This document shows positions 12,043 through 22,442 of a stretch of 34,249 bases of DNA, piece by piece. The stretch's first letter is position 1; each line of letters opens with the position of its first letter. Below the pieces are notes generated by a model, which ran no database searches, was not told the origin of the DNA, and saw only the letters and a program-made list of their open reading frames with translations. The stretch lies in contig CAMCWB010000037.1 of assembly GCA_945882315.1 (NCBI GenBank), forward strand, positions 1 to 34,249, written 5' to 3'. This stretch comes from Bauldia litoralis. GTDB lineage: Bacteria > Pseudomonadota > Alphaproteobacteria > Rhizobiales > Kaistiaceae. Position numbers and translations under genes: made by a program.

Positions 12043-12287
12043 TTCGGCAATCCGGTCTCTTTATCGTAGAGATAGTCACCGTGATCCGGCATGTCCTGAA
12101 GAAGCGGCGCCATCTTGTCGGCGATCGCTCGCATGCGCTCTATTCGACCTTGCCCCTTCTCCATTTGCACACGATCGATCTTCTCCGAAACCGCGCGCAT
12201 GACAGCTTCTGTCTGCCCCAAGCCGGTCAACTCGGCGAGTTTGCGGATAAGCCGCTCCGCCTCCGGATTTTTGATGTTCACGCCCAT
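12039..12287 (-). CDS. vapB: VapB-type antitoxin (Rv0623/PSK family)
   Basis: This 82-residue protein begins MGVNIKNPEAERLIRKLAEL and ends DHGDYLYDKETGLPK, a pattern typical of the VapB family related to Rv0623 (PF07704). The N-terminal half should form the ribbon-helix-helix DNA-binding part, with conserved TGLGQTEAVMRAV. The C-terminal tail should wrap the VapC active site. A perfect 13-bp inverted repeat ends five bases upstream of its ATG and is the likely autoregulatory operator. The pair is inserted between murB and ddl on the same strand. Confidence 0.9.
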   Translation of the reverse strand: MGVNIKNPEAERLIRKLAELTGLGQTEAVMRAVSEKIDRVQMEKGQGRIERMRAIADKMAPLLQDMPDHGDYLYDKETGLPK

Positions 12288-12291
12288 TGCT

Positions 12292-12324
12292 CTACCTTTC
12301 TACCATAAAAAGGTAGAAAGGTAG
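12292..12324 (-). promoter_or_regulatory. vapBC operator: perfect 13-bp inverted repeat
   Basis: CTACCTTTCTACC (12292-12304) and GGTAGAAAGGTAG (12312-12324) are exact reverse complements around ATAAAAA. Each arm is itself a doubled GGTAG/CTACC separated by three bases, giving four half-sites in 33 bases. It lies between the murB stop and the vapB start, overlapping the vapB ribosome-binding region. A ribbon-helix-helix VapB is expected to bind such a site. It could also fold in the murB mRNA as a terminator-like hairpin. Confidence 0.75.
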
Positions 12325-12334
12325 CTTGCTTTAG

Positions 12335-13297
12335 TCAAGACTTGGCCGTCTCCAGAAACGGCGCGACGTCCCTTCCCTCCCCGAACGCCCCGATCCGCTT
12401 GATCTCCCAGTCGAGCCGGACGCCGCTGGTCTCCAGCACCCGGGCCCGCACCGTCTCGCCGAGCAGTTCGAGGTCGTAGCCGGTCGCCTCGCCGGTGTTG
12501 ATCAGGAAATTGCAGTGCATTTCCGAGACCATCGCGCCGCCGATGCGAAGGCCGCGGCAGCCGGCCTTGTCGACGAGCTGCCAGGCTTTTTCGCCGGGAG
12601 GGTTGGTGAAGGTCGAGCCGCCGGTCTTCTCGCGGATCGGCTGGGCCTTCTCGCGATGCTCCTCGACCGCGTCCATCGCCGCCCTGATCACGGATTTCTC
12701 CGCCGGCACGCCCTCGAAGATTGCTTCCATGAAGATCAGCTCCTCGGGCGCCGCGCTGTGCCGGTAGGTGAAGCCCATCTCGTCATTCATCACGAAACGC
12801 CGAACGCCGCGCCGATCGACAGCCAGCGCGCCGACCAGGCGCTCGCGCGTCTCGGCGCCGTTGGCGCCGGCATTCATGCGGAGCGCGCCGCCGATCGTCC
12901 CGGGAATGCCGTGAAAAAATTCGAAGCCGGCCAAACCTGCTTCGAGCGCCGCAGCGGCAAGCCGCTTGTCGGGCAGGGCGGCGCCGGCGCGCAGCCGCTT
13001 GTCGCCTTCCGCCAGGCAATGACCGAAGCCCTTCGCCGACAGCCGGATGACCACGCCGGGCACGCCGCCGTCGCGGACGAGAAGATTTGAGCCAACGCCA
13101 AAAACACTTACCGGAATTTCCGGACTCAATTTCTCAAGAAGCAGCGAGAGATCGTCGGCGTCCGCCGGCTGGAAGAGAACCTCCGCCGGCCCGCCGACGC
13201 GGAACCAGGTGAAGGGCGACAGCGTGGCGTTGGGCATGACACGACCGCGAAGGCCCGAGATTTCTCCAATCCGAAGCGCAAGCGACGGATCGCTCAC
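12335..13297 (-). CDS. murB: UDP-N-acetylenolpyruvoylglucosamine reductase MurB
   Basis: MurB is the FAD enzyme that reduces UDP-GlcNAc-enolpyruvate to UDP-MurNAc. I choose the GTG at 13297, giving 320 residues beginning [20 protein letters not shown]. It overlaps the murC stop by four bases (GTGA), with AAGGTGG and GCAGGG upstream. The frame extends much further but antisense to murC. FAD-binding segments are [13 protein letters not shown] and [20 protein letters not shown] carries the conserved Tyr-Arg pair, GGSTFTNP the catalytic serine, and the C-terminus has [20 protein letters not shown]. After murB the dcw run is interrupted by vapBC. Confidence 0.95.
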   Translation of the reverse strand: MSDPSLALRIGEISGLRGRVMPNATLSPFTWFRVGGPAEVLFQPADADDLSLLLEKLSPEIPVSVFGVGSNLLVRDGGVPGVVIRLSAKGFGHCLAEGDKRLRAGAALPDKRLAAAALEAGLAGFEFFHGIPGTIGGALRMNAGANGAETRERLVGALAVDRRGVRRFVMNDEMGFTYRHSAAPEELIFMEAIFEGVPAEKSVIRAAMDAVEEHREKAQPIREKTGGSTFTNPPGEKAWQLVDKAGCRGLRIGGAMVSEMHCNFLINTGEATGYDLELLGETVRARVLETSGVRLDWEIKRIGAFGEGRDVAPFLETAKS

Positions 13298-14703
13298 GCC
13301 CTGCCCACCTTTTCGAGGTCGCCCGGCAGCGCATAGGCCCATTGGCTGATCGAGCCGGCGCCGAGGCAGACGACATAATCGCCGGGCTTCACCAGCGCCG
13401 CGATATGTCCGGCAAGCGCTTCCGGACCTTCCAGCGCGCGCGCGTCGCGATGGCCGCGGCTGCGCAGCCCCTCCACCAGCGCATCGCGCGAGACGCCCTC
13501 GATCGGTTGCTCGCCAGCCGCATAGACCGGCGCGATGAAGACGGTGTCGGCATCGTTGAAGCAGGCGCAGAAGCCGTCGAAGAGATCGCGAAGCCGCGTA
13601 TAGCGGTGCGGCTGCATGACGGCGATCACCCGCCCCTCGGCAACCGATCGCGCCGCCTTGAGGACGGCGGCGATCTCGACCGGATGGTGGCCGTAATCGT
13701 CGAAGATCTCGACGCCGTTCCAGGTCCCCGTATGCGTGAAGCGCCGCTTGACGCCACCGAAGCCGGCAAGGCCGGCACGGATCGCCTCGTCGGCGATGCC
13801 GAGATGGCTGGCAATGGCGATCGCCCCGGTCGCGTTCTGGGCATTGTGCTCGCCCGGCATCAGGATGGTGAGGTCGGAGAGAAGCCGCGTCTTCCCGCTC
13901 TGGCGATCGCGGATCTGTACGGAGAAGATCGTCTTGCCCTTGTCGGTGTGGAGATCGAGGCAGCGCACATCGGCCTGCGGGTTGAAGCCGTAGGTGATGA
14001 TGCGGCGATCCTCGATCCGGCCGATCAGCGCCTGCACCTCGGGATGGTCGATGCACATCGCCGCGAAACCGTAGAAGGGAATGTTCTCCACGAACTGGCG
14101 GAAGGCGTCCTTCACCCGTTCGAAATCGCCGTAATGGTCGAGATGCTCGGGGTCGATATTGGTGACCAGCGCCACGTCGGCGGGCAGCTTGACGAAGGTG
14201 CCGTCGGATTCGTCGGCTTCCACCACCATCCAGCCGCTGGCACCCATGCGCGCATTGGTGCCGTAGGCATTGATGATGCCACCATTGATCACGGTCGGGT
14301 CGAAACCACCGGCATCGAGCAGCGCCGCGACCAGCGAGGTTGTCGTGGTCTTGCCATGCGTTCCGGCAATCGCTATCGCCTGCTTCAGCCGCATCAGCTC
14401 CGCCAGCATCTCGGCGCGCCGCACCACCGGCAGGAGCGTCTCGCGCGCCGCCTTCAGCTCGGGATTGTCGCGCTTTATCGCCGAGGAGACGACGATGACG
14501 GCGGCATTGCCGAGGTTTTCGGCATTGTGCCCGATACGGATTTCGATGCCCTTGTCGCGCAGCCGTTGGACATTTGCGCTCTCGGCGACGTCGGAGCCCT
14601 GCACGCGGTAGCCGAGATTGACCATCACCTCGGCGATGCCGCTCATGCCGATGCCGCCGATGCCGACGAAATGGATCGGTCCGATATCGGTCGGCATCTT
14701 CAT
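13294..14703 (-). CDS. murC: UDP-N-acetylmuramate--L-alanine ligase MurC
   Basis: MurC adds the first residue, L-alanine, to UDP-MurNAc. The 469 residues show the N-terminal Rossmann motif [17 protein letters not shown] (11-27), the Mur-ligase P-loop GTHGKTTTT (114-122), and a central EADESDGTF segment typical of MurC. The C-terminal domain carries [10 protein letters not shown] and MQPHRYTRL. The ATG at 14703 is five bases past the murG stop, and the 3' end overlaps murB. There is no sign of damage. Confidence 0.97.
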   Translation of the reverse strand: MKMPTDIGPIHFVGIGGIGMSGIAEVMVNLGYRVQGSDVAESANVQRLRDKGIEIRIGHNAENLGNAAVIVVSSAIKRDNPELKAARETLLPVVRRAEMLAELMRLKQAIAIAGTHGKTTTTSLVAALLDAGGFDPTVINGGIINAYGTNARMGASGWMVVEADESDGTFVKLPADVALVTNIDPEHLDHYGDFERVKDAFRQFVENIPFYGFAAMCIDHPEVQALIGRIEDRRIITYGFNPQADVRCLDLHTDKGKTIFSVQIRDRQSGKTRLLSDLTILMPGEHNAQNATGAIAIASHLGIADEAIRAGLAGFGGVKRRFTHTGTWNGVEIFDDYGHHPVEIAAVLKAARSVAEGRVIAVMQPHRYTRLRDLFDGFCACFNDADTVFIAPVYAAGEQPIEGVSRDALVEGLRSRGHRDARALEGPEALAGHIAALVKPGDYVVCLGAGSISQWAYALPGDLEKVGRA

Positions 14704-14708
14704 GCTGG

Positions 14709-15818
14709 CTATCCTTCTTTCCTGGGCGGCTGCTTCGCCGCCACGCGCTCGACGAGGTCGGCGAGCCGCTCGACCGCGTCCGGCCGTCCGACCGCCTTGG
14801 CGGCTTTCGCCGCGGCGGCCAATCGGTCGGGATGGCCTATCATCTCGGCGAGGTCATGGGCCAGCCGTTCCGGCGACATATCTTTCTGCTCGACCATCCA
14901 GCCGCCGCCGGCTTTGGCCAGGATCTCGGCATTTGCCTTCTGGTCCTGGTCGAGCGCATGCGGCAGCGGGATCATGACCGCCGGCCGGCCGATCACGGCG
15001 AGCTCGGCGACCGTCGAGGCGCCGGCCCGCGACACCACGACATGGCTTGCCGCGATCCGCTCCGGCAGGTCGCGGAAGAAGGGCGCGAGTTCCGCCTCGA
15101 CGCCCATCTGGCGATAGGTCGCGGCCACCCGCTCCATGTCTTCCGGCCGGCATTGCTGCACGACCTTGACCCGCTTGCGCAGAACCTCCGGCAGCCTGCC
15201 TAGCGCCGGCGGCACGAGGTCGGACATGAAGCGCGCCCCCTGGCTGCCGCCGAAGACGAGAAGATGGAAAGAATCGCCCGCCCAGCGGTCGGTATAGGCC
15301 CGCTCGGCCGCCTTCAGGACCATCGGCCGCACCGGATTGCCGGTCTCGACCATCTTGCCGGCGAGCCCTTCGGCGCCGCCGACGGCGGCGAAGCTCGTCG
15401 CCAGCGCCGTGACGCGCTTCGCCAGGAACCGGTTCGCCCGTCCGAGCACGGCATTCTGGTCGTGGATGATGGTCGGCACGCGCATCAGCGTCGCGGCCAA
15501 GAGCGGCGGCAGCGTCGGGTAGCCGCCGAAGCCGATCGCGACATCGGGCTTCACCGTCTTGATCACGCCGCGCGCCTTGATCATGCCTTTGGCGAGCTGG
15601 ACGATCGCTCGCGCCGCCTCGAGCGGCGCCTTGGTGATCGTCGCCGACGGGATGATGTGGACCTTCGCGGCCGGGAAATCCTGGCCATAGGCCTCGACGC
15701 GATGGTCGGTGGCGAGGTGGATCGTCCAGCCGCGCGCCGTCAGCGCGATGGCCAGCGCCTCGGCCGGAAAGAGATGGCCGCCGGTGCCGCCGGCAGCGAT
15801 CAGGACGGTGCCCGCCAC
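14709..15818 (-). CDS. murG: MurG glycosyltransferase (lipid II synthase)
   Basis: MurG transfers GlcNAc from UDP-GlcNAc to lipid I on the cytoplasmic face of the membrane. The 369 residues begin with the glycine-rich loop GGTGGH (10-15). A second such loop, [10 protein letters not shown], opens the C-terminal Rossmann domain. [16 protein letters not shown] and [14 protein letters not shown] are the UDP-GlcNAc-binding signatures. The start is GTG at 15818, ten bases after the ftsW stop, with only a weak GAGAG before it, so coupling to ftsW translation is likely. Confidence 0.97.
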   Translation of the reverse strand: MAGTVLIAAGGTGGHLFPAEALAIALTARGWTIHLATDHRVEAYGQDFPAAKVHIIPSATITKAPLEAARAIVQLAKGMIKARGVIKTVKPDVAIGFGGYPTLPPLLAATLMRVPTIIHDQNAVLGRANRFLAKRVTALATSFAAVGGAEGLAGKMVETGNPVRPMVLKAAERAYTDRWAGDSFHLLVFGGSQGARFMSDLVPPALGRLPEVLRKRVKVVQQCRPEDMERVAATYRQMGVEAELAPFFRDLPERIAASHVVVSRAGASTVAELAVIGRPAVMIPLPHALDQDQKANAEILAKAGGGWMVEQKDMSPERLAHDLAEMIGHPDRLAAAAKAAKAVGRPDAVERLADLVERVAAKQPPRKEG

Positions 15819-15828
15819 GTCTATGCTC

Positions 15829-16989
15829 TCACGCCAGGCTGGCGTTGACCGGCTCGCCGGCCTCGATGCGCCGCCGCACCGGCCGCGGGTCCGGACGCCG
15901 GCGGCTGAAGGCGAGCAGCAGCCCCATGCCGAAGGCGACCGCGATCATCGACGAGCCGCCATAGGAGATGAAGGGCAGCGTCATGCCCTTCTGCGGCATC
16001 AGGCTGAGATTCACCGCCATGTTGATCACCGACTGGACGCCGAAGAGCACCACCAGCCCGGCCGCTGAAAGCCGCGCGAAAGGGTCCTCGTTGCGCAGGC
16101 TGTTGGCGAGGCCGCGGAACACCACCATCGCAAAGACGATGACGAGGCCGATGCAGATGATGATGCCGAATTCCTCGGCCGCGACGGCGAAGATGAAGTC
16201 GGTATGGGCGTCCGGCAAAATCCTCTTCACCGTTCCCTCGCCCGGTCCCTGGCCGAGCCAGCCACCGCGCAGGATCGATTCGAGCGCCCGGTCGATCTGG
16301 AAGGTGTCGCCGGATTGCGGCGAGATGAAACGGTCGATACGGCCGGCGACATGCGGCAGCATGACATAGGCCACGCCGACGCCGCCGAGCGCCGCGACGC
16401 CCAGCGCCGCGATCCAGACCCACGACATGCCGGCCATGAAGAACAGCGCGCCCCAGGCGATGGCGATCAGCATGGTCTGGCCGAAATCCGGCTCCGCGAC
16501 GAGCAACGCCATGGCGATAGTGAGCAGGATCAGCGCGAAGATATTGCCGGGGATATCGGAGCGGCGGGCGTTCTCGGCGAACAGCCAGGCGATGATGACG
16601 ACGAAGGACGGCTTCATGAATTCGGACGGCTGGATCGAGAATCCGAGAAGGTTGATCCAGCGCCGCGCGCCCTTCACCTCGACGCCGACGAACAGGGTCG
16701 CCAGCATCAGGACGAGCGAGACGACGAGGACGATCAAGGCGGCGCGACGCGCCTGCTTCGGGTTGAGGAAGCTCGTCGCGACCATGACGGCGACTGCCGG
16801 CAGGAAGAAGAAGAGGTGGCGCTTGACGAAATGGAAGCTGTCATAGCCGAGCCGTTCGGCGACCGCCGGCGAGCCGGCGAGCGACAGGACGACGCCGCCG
16901 AGCATCAGGGCGATCAATCCCGCGAACAGATATTTGTCGACGGTCCACCACCACTCGGCGAATGCGGAACGGTCTGCGCGGCTGACCAT
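15829..16989 (-). CDS. ftsW: Cell division SEDS glycosyltransferase FtsW
   Basis: FtsW is the SEDS-family membrane enzyme that polymerises lipid II at the septum together with FtsI. Its 386 residues form about ten membrane segments, beginning with LFAGLIALMLGGVVLSLAG. Family landmarks are PSEFMKPSFVV, VAEPDFGQTMLI, FAVAAEEFGIII and FISYGGSSMIAV. The location between murD and murG marks it as FtsW rather than RodA. Its ATG overlaps the murD stop by one base (TGATG). Confidence 0.96.
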   Translation of the reverse strand: MVSRADRSAFAEWWWTVDKYLFAGLIALMLGGVVLSLAGSPAVAERLGYDSFHFVKRHLFFFLPAVAVMVATSFLNPKQARRAALIVLVVSLVLMLATLFVGVEVKGARRWINLLGFSIQPSEFMKPSFVVIIAWLFAENARRSDIPGNIFALILLTIAMALLVAEPDFGQTMLIAIAWGALFFMAGMSWVWIAALGVAALGGVGVAYVMLPHVAGRIDRFISPQSGDTFQIDRALESILRGGWLGQGPGEGTVKRILPDAHTDFIFAVAAEEFGIIICIGLVIVFAMVVFRGLANSLRNEDPFARLSAAGLVVLFGVQSVINMAVNLSLMPQKGMTLPFISYGGSSMIAVAFGMGLLLAFSRRRPDPRPVRRRIEAGEPVNASLA

Positions 16990-18389
16990 CAGGCTGCCTT
17001 TCCCCGGGCTGTCACTCCATCAAGCGCGGCCACCAGCGCCCTGAATCGGTCGCCGCGCTTCTCGAAATTCTTGAACTGGTCGTAGCTGGCGCAGGCGGGC
17101 GAGAGGAGCACCACCGGTTCGGCCGCATTGTCGCGATCGACGTCGCGGGCTGCCATTTCCGTCGCCGCCTCGAGCGTGCCCGCCATCTCGTAAGGCACCG
17201 TATCGCCGAGCGTCGCGGCGAAATCCGCCGCCGCCTCGCCGATCAGATAGGCCTTGGCGACGCGCGGGAAATAATCGACGAGGCTCATGATGCCGCCTTC
17301 CTTGGCGCGCCCGCCGGCGATCCAGTAGATGCGCTGGAAGCTCGACAGCGCCTTCTCGGTCGCGTCGGCGTTGGTCGCCTTGGAATCGTTGACGAAGAGC
17401 ACGCGGCCGCGCCGGCCGACCTCTTCCATCCGGTGCGGCAGGCCGGGAAAACGCTTCAGCCCCTCGACGATCTCGGCATCGCCGAGCCCGAGGGCGCGCA
17501 CGGCGGCAATCGCTGCCGCCGCGTTCTGGGCATTGTGCCGGCCGCGCAGCGAGCCGATGCCGTCCAGCGAGGCGATCGGCCGCGACGCGCCGTCCTCCGC
17601 GATATAGAGCGTGCCGTTCTCGGCATAGACGCCGTCGGCGAGCGGACGCCGCGCCGAGATGCGCACGACCTTCTTGCCGGTACGCGCCAGCCGGTCGGCA
17701 ACCGACTGGCACCAATTGTCGTCGACCGCGATGACCGCGATATCCGCGCCGGCAACCAGGCGTTCCTTGATCTGCGCGTAATTCTCGATCGTGCCATGCC
17801 GGTCGAGGTGGTCGCGCGTCACATTGAGAAGCACGCCGACCGAAGGATCGAGGCCGGGCGCGAGATCGATCTGGAAGGACGAGCACTCGATGACGTGATG
17901 ACGGCCACTCGCCGGCGGCTCCAGCGACAGGATCGCCGTGCCGATATTGCCGCCAAGCTGAACGTCGCGTCCCGCGAAGGAAAGGAGATGCGCGATCAGT
18001 GCCGTCGTCGTCGACTTGCCGTTGGTGCCGGTGATCGCCGTGAAGGGCGCATCGGGCACATTGCGCTGGCGCTCGCGGCAGAAGAATTCAATGTCGCCAA
18101 TGATCTCGAGGCCGGCGGCTTCGGCGCGCTTCACGGTCCAGTGCGGCTCGGGATGGGTGAGCGGCACGCCGGGCGCCAGGACGAAGCTGTCGAAGTCGCC
18201 CCAGTCGGCCTCGCGGAGGTCGACGGTGCGGAGGCCGGCCGCGATCGCAATCGCGACCGAATTGCCGAGATCGTCCCACGCCGCCACTTCCGCCCCGCCC
18301 GCCTCGAGCGCCGCCGCCGTCGCGCGGCCGCTCGCGCCGAGTCCGAAGACCGCGACGCGTTTTCCCTTGAAGCTGTTGATCGGGATCAT
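16989..18389 (-). CDS. murD: UDP-N-acetylmuramoylalanine--D-glutamate ligase MurD
   Basis: MurD adds D-glutamate to UDP-MurNAc-L-Ala. The 466-residue protein has the N-terminal [14 protein letters not shown] motif (12-25), the P-loop GTNGKSTTT (121-129), a central [12 protein letters not shown] segment and [12 protein letters not shown]. The C-terminal domain has [13 protein letters not shown] and [11 protein letters not shown], both typical of MurD. Its start is seven bases after the mraY stop, and its end overlaps ftsW. Confidence 0.97.
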   Translation of the reverse strand: MIPINSFKGKRVAVFGLGASGRATAAALEAGGAEVAAWDDLGNSVAIAIAAGLRTVDLREADWGDFDSFVLAPGVPLTHPEPHWTVKRAEAAGLEIIGDIEFFCRERQRNVPDAPFTAITGTNGKSTTTALIAHLLSFAGRDVQLGGNIGTAILSLEPPASGRHHVIECSSFQIDLAPGLDPSVGVLLNVTRDHLDRHGTIENYAQIKERLVAGADIAVIAVDDNWCQSVADRLARTGKKVVRISARRPLADGVYAENGTLYIAEDGASRPIASLDGIGSLRGRHNAQNAAAAIAAVRALGLGDAEIVEGLKRFPGLPHRMEEVGRRGRVLFVNDSKATNADATEKALSSFQRIYWIAGGRAKEGGIMSLVDYFPRVAKAYLIGEAAADFAATLGDTVPYEMAGTLEAATEMAARDVDRDNAAEPVVLLSPACASYDQFKNFEKRGDRFRALVAALDGVTARGKAA

Positions 18390-18396
18390 CGTGGCG

Positions 18397-19482
18397 TCAC
18401 CGGATCTTGAGGCTCGACAGGCCGATCAGCGCCAGCATGACGGAGATGATCCAGAAACGGATGACGATCTGCGGCTCCTTCCAGCCGAGATGTTCGAAAT
18501 GGTGATGGATCGGCGCCATCTTGAAGACGCGCTTGCCGGTCAGCTTGAAGGAAGCCACCTGGATGATGACCGAGGCGGCCTCCAGCACGAACAGGCCACC
18601 GACGATGGCCAGCACGATCTCATGCTTGGTCGCCACGGCGATCGCGCCGAGCAGGCCGCCGAGAGCGAGCGAACCGGTGTCGCCCATGAAGATCGCGGCC
18701 GGTGGCGCGTTGAACCACAGGAAGCCGAGGCCGGCGCCAAGCAGTGCGCCGCAAACGACGGCAAGCTCGCCGGTGCCGGCAACGAAATGGATCTGGAGAT
18801 ACTCGGCGAACACCGCATTGCCGGAGAGATAGGCGATGAAGCCGAAGCTTGCCGCCGCGATCATGACGGGCACGATGGCGAGGCCGTCGAGACCGTCGGT
18901 GAGGTTCACCGCATTGCCGGCGCCGACGATGACGATCGCGGCGAAGGGAATGAAGAACCAGGAGAGGTTGAGCAGCACGTCCTTGAAGAAGGGGACGGTG
19001 AGCGAGGTCGAGAAGGGCTCGGTGCCGGTCTGCGCCAGGAAGAAGCAGGCAACTGCCGCGACGACGAACTCGATCGAGAGCCGCGCCCTGCCCGAGAAGC
19101 CCTTGTGGCTCTGCCTGGTGACCTTCAGGTAGTCGTCGTAAAGGCCGACCAGCCCGAAGGCGAGCGTCACGCCGAGCACGATCCAGACATAGACGCTGCC
19201 GAGATTGGCCCAAAGCAGGGTCGAGACGACGAGGCCGGACAGGATCATGAGGCCGCCCATCGTCGGCGTGCCGGCCTTCGTGATCAGGTGGCTCGGCGGC
19301 CCGTCGGCACGGATCGGCTGGCCCTTGCCCTGCTTCAGGCGCAGCGTCGCGATGATCGCCGGCCCGAACATGAAGACGAAGAACAGCGCCGTCATCGTCG
19401 CGCCGGCCGTCCGGAACGTGATGTAGCGGAAAACGTTCAGAACCGGGAACTCATTTCCGAGCTGGCTGAGGAAGTAGAGCAT
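18397..19482 (-). CDS. mraY: Phospho-MurNAc-pentapeptide transferase MraY
   Basis: MraY transfers phospho-MurNAc-pentapeptide to undecaprenyl phosphate, making lipid I. The 361 residues give about ten membrane helices. Catalytic landmarks are GLYDDYLKV (Asp pair), [22 protein letters not shown], and the cytoplasmic histidine loop [23 protein letters not shown] near residue 70 is also conserved. The ATG overlaps the murF stop by one base. Confidence 0.97.
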   Translation of the reverse strand: MLYFLSQLGNEFPVLNVFRYITFRTAGATMTALFFVFMFGPAIIATLRLKQGKGQPIRADGPPSHLITKAGTPTMGGLMILSGLVVSTLLWANLGSVYVWIVLGVTLAFGLVGLYDDYLKVTRQSHKGFSGRARLSIEFVVAAVACFFLAQTGTEPFSTSLTVPFFKDVLLNLSWFFIPFAAIVIVGAGNAVNLTDGLDGLAIVPVMIAAASFGFIAYLSGNAVFAEYLQIHFVAGTGELAVVCGALLGAGLGFLWFNAPPAAIFMGDTGSLALGGLLGAIAVATKHEIVLAIVGGLFVLEAASVIIQVASFKLTGKRVFKMAPIHHHFEHLGWKEPQIVIRFWIISVMLALIGLSSLKIR

Positions 19483-20939
19483 CAGGCCATTTCCTGTCCG
19501 TGATGGTCATCGGCTTCCGCCCGCGAGGATGCGAAGCGCGCCTTCAGGGCCTCGACCAGCGGGCCCATCCGGCTGGCATTCGACCCCTTGACCATGATTA
19601 CGTCGCCGGGAGCGAGCGCCTCGAAGAGAAGCGGTTCGAGTTCCTTGGCCGTTTCCGCATAGCCGCCGATCCGGCGCAGAGGCAAGGCATCCCTGAGCGA
19701 AGCCATCAGCGGACCGACCATGAAAACTTGGTCGATTCCGGATTCGACCAGGATTCCGGCGAGTTCGGCGTGAAGCGTCGGGGTATCCTTGCCGAGTTCG
19801 CGCATGTCGCCGAGCACCGCGACGCGCCGCCCCTCATGCCGGGGAACCGCTTGTCCCAATAGGGCAATTGCCGCCCGCATCGAGGCCGGGTTGGCGTTGT
19901 AGCTTTCGTCGATCAGGACGGCCTTGCCGCCTTCGTCGAAATGGAGCCGGTGCCTTTCGCCGCGACCTTTGGGCGCGGCCATGTCGCCGAGCGCCATCGC
20001 GGTTTTGGCGAGGTCGCCGCCGACCACCGAGACCGCCGCCAGCACCGCCAGGCTGTTCTGGACGACGTGCCGCCCCGGCGCGCCGAGCTTGTAGGTCATC
20101 GGCTCGCCGAGGACCGAGGCGGAAACGCAGGAACAGATGTCCTTGAGCTTGACCTTCTCGAGACGCACGTCGGCCTTGAGATGCTCGCCGAAGCCGATGA
20201 TGCGCGTCACCCCCGCAGCCTTGGCCATCTTGGCAAGCGCCGCATAATGCGGGTTGTCGCGATTGATGATCGCCGCGCCACCCGGCACGAGGCCGTTGAA
20301 GATCTCGCCCTTGGCTTTGGCGATCTCTTTTACGTTCTTGAAATATTCGAGATGCACCGGCTCGACGGTCGTGACGATCGCCGCATGCGGCCGCACCATG
20401 CGGGTGAGCGGATCGATCTCGCCGGCATGGTTCATGCCGATCTCGAAGACGGCGAAGCGCGCGCTTTCGGGCAGGCGCGCCAGCGTCAGCGGCACGCCCC
20501 AATGATTGTTGAAGGAGGCCGGCGAGTAATGCACCTCGCCCTCGGTCGCGAGCGCCCGGGCGAGCATTTCCTTCGTGCCGGTCTTGCCGACGCTGCCGGT
20601 GACAGCGATGACTCCGGCGCTGCTCCGCGCCCGCGCCGCGCGGCCGAGATCGGCGAGCGCCGCCAGCACGTCGGGCACGACGGTCAGCGAGCCCTTGACG
20701 CGGCCGAGCGTAATCAGCCGCGCTTCGGAGACGACAGCCGTCGCGGCGCCGCGCGCCAGCGCCGAGCTTACATAATCATGGCCGTCGAAACGGTCGCCGG
20801 CGATTGCGAAGAAGGCTTCGCCGGGCTGGACGGTACGGCTGTCGATCGAGATGCCGGTGATCGTCTCCGGCCGCGTGTTGAAAGCCCGGCCCTTGATGCC
20901 GGCGAGGAAGGCCTCGTAGCTCCAGAGCGGCCGGCTCAT
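19482..20939 (-). CDS. murF: UDP-MurNAc-tripeptide--D-Ala-D-Ala ligase MurF
   Basis: MurF adds the D-Ala-D-Ala made by Ddl, completing the cytoplasmic precursor. The 485 residues show [16 protein letters not shown] near the start, the P-loop [12 protein letters not shown] (114-125), [12 protein letters not shown], and [16 protein letters not shown], a MurF signature. [16 protein letters not shown] lies near the C-terminus. Its ATG overlaps the murE stop by four bases (ATGA). Confidence 0.97.
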   Translation of the reverse strand: MSRPLWSYEAFLAGIKGRAFNTRPETITGISIDSRTVQPGEAFFAIAGDRFDGHDYVSSALARGAATAVVSEARLITLGRVKGSLTVVPDVLAALADLGRAARARSSAGVIAVTGSVGKTGTKEMLARALATEGEVHYSPASFNNHWGVPLTLARLPESARFAVFEIGMNHAGEIDPLTRMVRPHAAIVTTVEPVHLEYFKNVKEIAKAKGEIFNGLVPGGAAIINRDNPHYAALAKMAKAAGVTRIIGFGEHLKADVRLEKVKLKDICSCVSASVLGEPMTYKLGAPGRHVVQNSLAVLAAVSVVGGDLAKTAMALGDMAAPKGRGERHRLHFDEGGKAVLIDESYNANPASMRAAIALLGQAVPRHEGRRVAVLGDMRELGKDTPTLHAELAGILVESGIDQVFMVGPLMASLRDALPLRRIGGYAETAKELEPLLFEALAPGDVIMVKGSNASRMGPLVEALKARFASSRAEADDHHGQEMA

Positions 20940-22396
20940 GCCGCTTCCTCCGTCTCCAGGAATTTGCGGACGACATCGTGATCCGAGAATTCGAGCTTGC
21001 TTGCGCCGACGATCTGGCCGGTCTCGTGGCCCTTGCCGGCGACGCAGAGAACGTCTCCGGCGCGCAGCATGTCGATCGCCTCGCCGATCGCCGCCGCCCG
21101 GTCGCCGATCTCGCGCACGCCCGGCGCCGCATCGAGAATCGCTTTCCGAATCGCCGCCGGCTCTTCCGAACGCGGATTGTCGTCGGTGACGATGACGATA
21201 TCGGCCAGCCGCGACGCCACCTCGCCCATCAGCGGACGCTTGCCCTTGTCGCGGTCGCCGCCGGCGCCGAACACGACGACAAGCCGGCCGGCGGTCATCG
21301 GACGGAGGGCGCTCAGCACGCTTTCAAGCGCATCCGGCTTGTGGGCGTAATCGACGAAGATGAGCGCGCCGTTCGCCTTCCGCCCGGCCAGTTCGATGCG
21401 GCCCGGCGCGCCGGCAAGCTTCTGGATCGCGGCGAAGGCCACGGCCTGGTCGACGCCGGCGCCGATGGCGAGGCCCGCCGCGACCAGCGCGTTCGACGCC
21501 TGGAAGGCGCCGGCAAGCGGCAGGACGATATCGCGCAGACGCCCGAAGGCCTCGATGCGCAATCGCTGCCGGAAACCGTCAGGGACAATGTCGACGAGAC
21601 GAATGTCCCTGCCCTTCCGCCCGGTCCGGATGAGCGTCGCACCGCGCGCCGCCGCAGTCAGCGCGACGGCTTCGGAATAGTCGCCGTCCATGTCGACGAC
21701 GGCGATTCCGCCCGCCGGCAGGATCGCACTGAAGAGGCGGAGCTTGGCGCCGAGATAGTCCTCGACGGTCGGATGGTAGTCCATGTGGTCGCGACCGAGA
21801 TTGGTGAAGCCCGCCGCAACAATGCGCAGGCCGTCGAGCCGCCGCTGGTCGAGGCCGTGGCTCGACGCCTCGATCGCGGCATGGGTGACGCCGGCGGCGG
21901 CGAGCTTGTCGAGCATGGCATGCAGCGCGACGGGATCGGGGGTGGTCAGGCTGCCATATTCGGTCCAGTCGCGGCTGACGACGCCGAGCGTGCCGATGCT
22001 CGCCGATGACTTGCCCGCCGCCTCGAAGATCTGGCGGGCGAAGGCCGCCACCGACGTCTTGCCGCTCGTGCCTGTGACCGCAACCAGCTTCTCGGGCTGA
22101 CGCGGATGAAACCGTGCGGCAAGCAGCGACAGCGCGAGATGCGGATCGGCGGCGCGCAGCACCGGCACGCCGATGGTCTCGTCGATCTCCGCATCCGCGG
22201 CGGCAAGCACGGCGACGGCGCCGCGCGATACCGCATCGGCCGCGAAGCGCGCGCCGTCGACGGTCGTTCCGGGAATTGCTGCAAAAAGACTGCCGGGCAC
22301 GATGGCGCGGCTGTCGGCGGAGATCGACGTGATCTCCACGGCGCTGGCCCCGTCCGGCAGTGTCAGATCGGCAGTGGCGAGATCCCCGAGAAGCAT
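20936..22396 (-). CDS. murE: UDP-MurNAc-tripeptide synthetase MurE (meso-DAP type)
   Basis: MurE adds the third stem residue. The 486-residue protein has SISADSRAIVPGSLFAAI at the start, the P-loop GTSGKTS (109-115), AAIEASSHGLDQRRLDG, and an AKLRLF segment holding the carbamylated lysine (K218-219 region). DNPR at 406-409 is the motif that recognises meso-diaminopimelate rather than lysine. This matches a Gram-negative cell wall. It follows ftsI after a 46-base gap. Confidence 0.97.
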   Translation of the reverse strand: MLLGDLATADLTLPDGASAVEITSISADSRAIVPGSLFAAIPGTTVDGARFAADAVSRGAVAVLAAADAEIDETIGVPVLRAADPHLALSLLAARFHPRQPEKLVAVTGTSGKTSVAAFARQIFEAAGKSSASIGTLGVVSRDWTEYGSLTTPDPVALHAMLDKLAAAGVTHAAIEASSHGLDQRRLDGLRIVAAGFTNLGRDHMDYHPTVEDYLGAKLRLFSAILPAGGIAVVDMDGDYSEAVALTAAARGATLIRTGRKGRDIRLVDIVPDGFRQRLRIEAFGRLRDIVLPLAGAFQASNALVAAGLAIGAGVDQAVAFAAIQKLAGAPGRIELAGRKANGALIFVDYAHKPDALESVLSALRPMTAGRLVVVFGAGGDRDKGKRPLMGEVASRLADIVIVTDDNPRSEEPAAIRKAILDAAPGVREIGDRAAAIGEAIDMLRAGDVLCVAGKGHETGQIVGASKLEFSDHDVVRKFLETEEAA

Positions 22397-22442
22397 TCGA
22401 CCCGTAATTCGGTTGTGCGCGTCACGCCGCGAAGGCTCTACT

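Noticed and set aside
13298-14056. Upstream extension of the murB frame
   Set aside because: It overlaps murC in another frame and is Arg-rich noise; the GTGA junction marks the real start.
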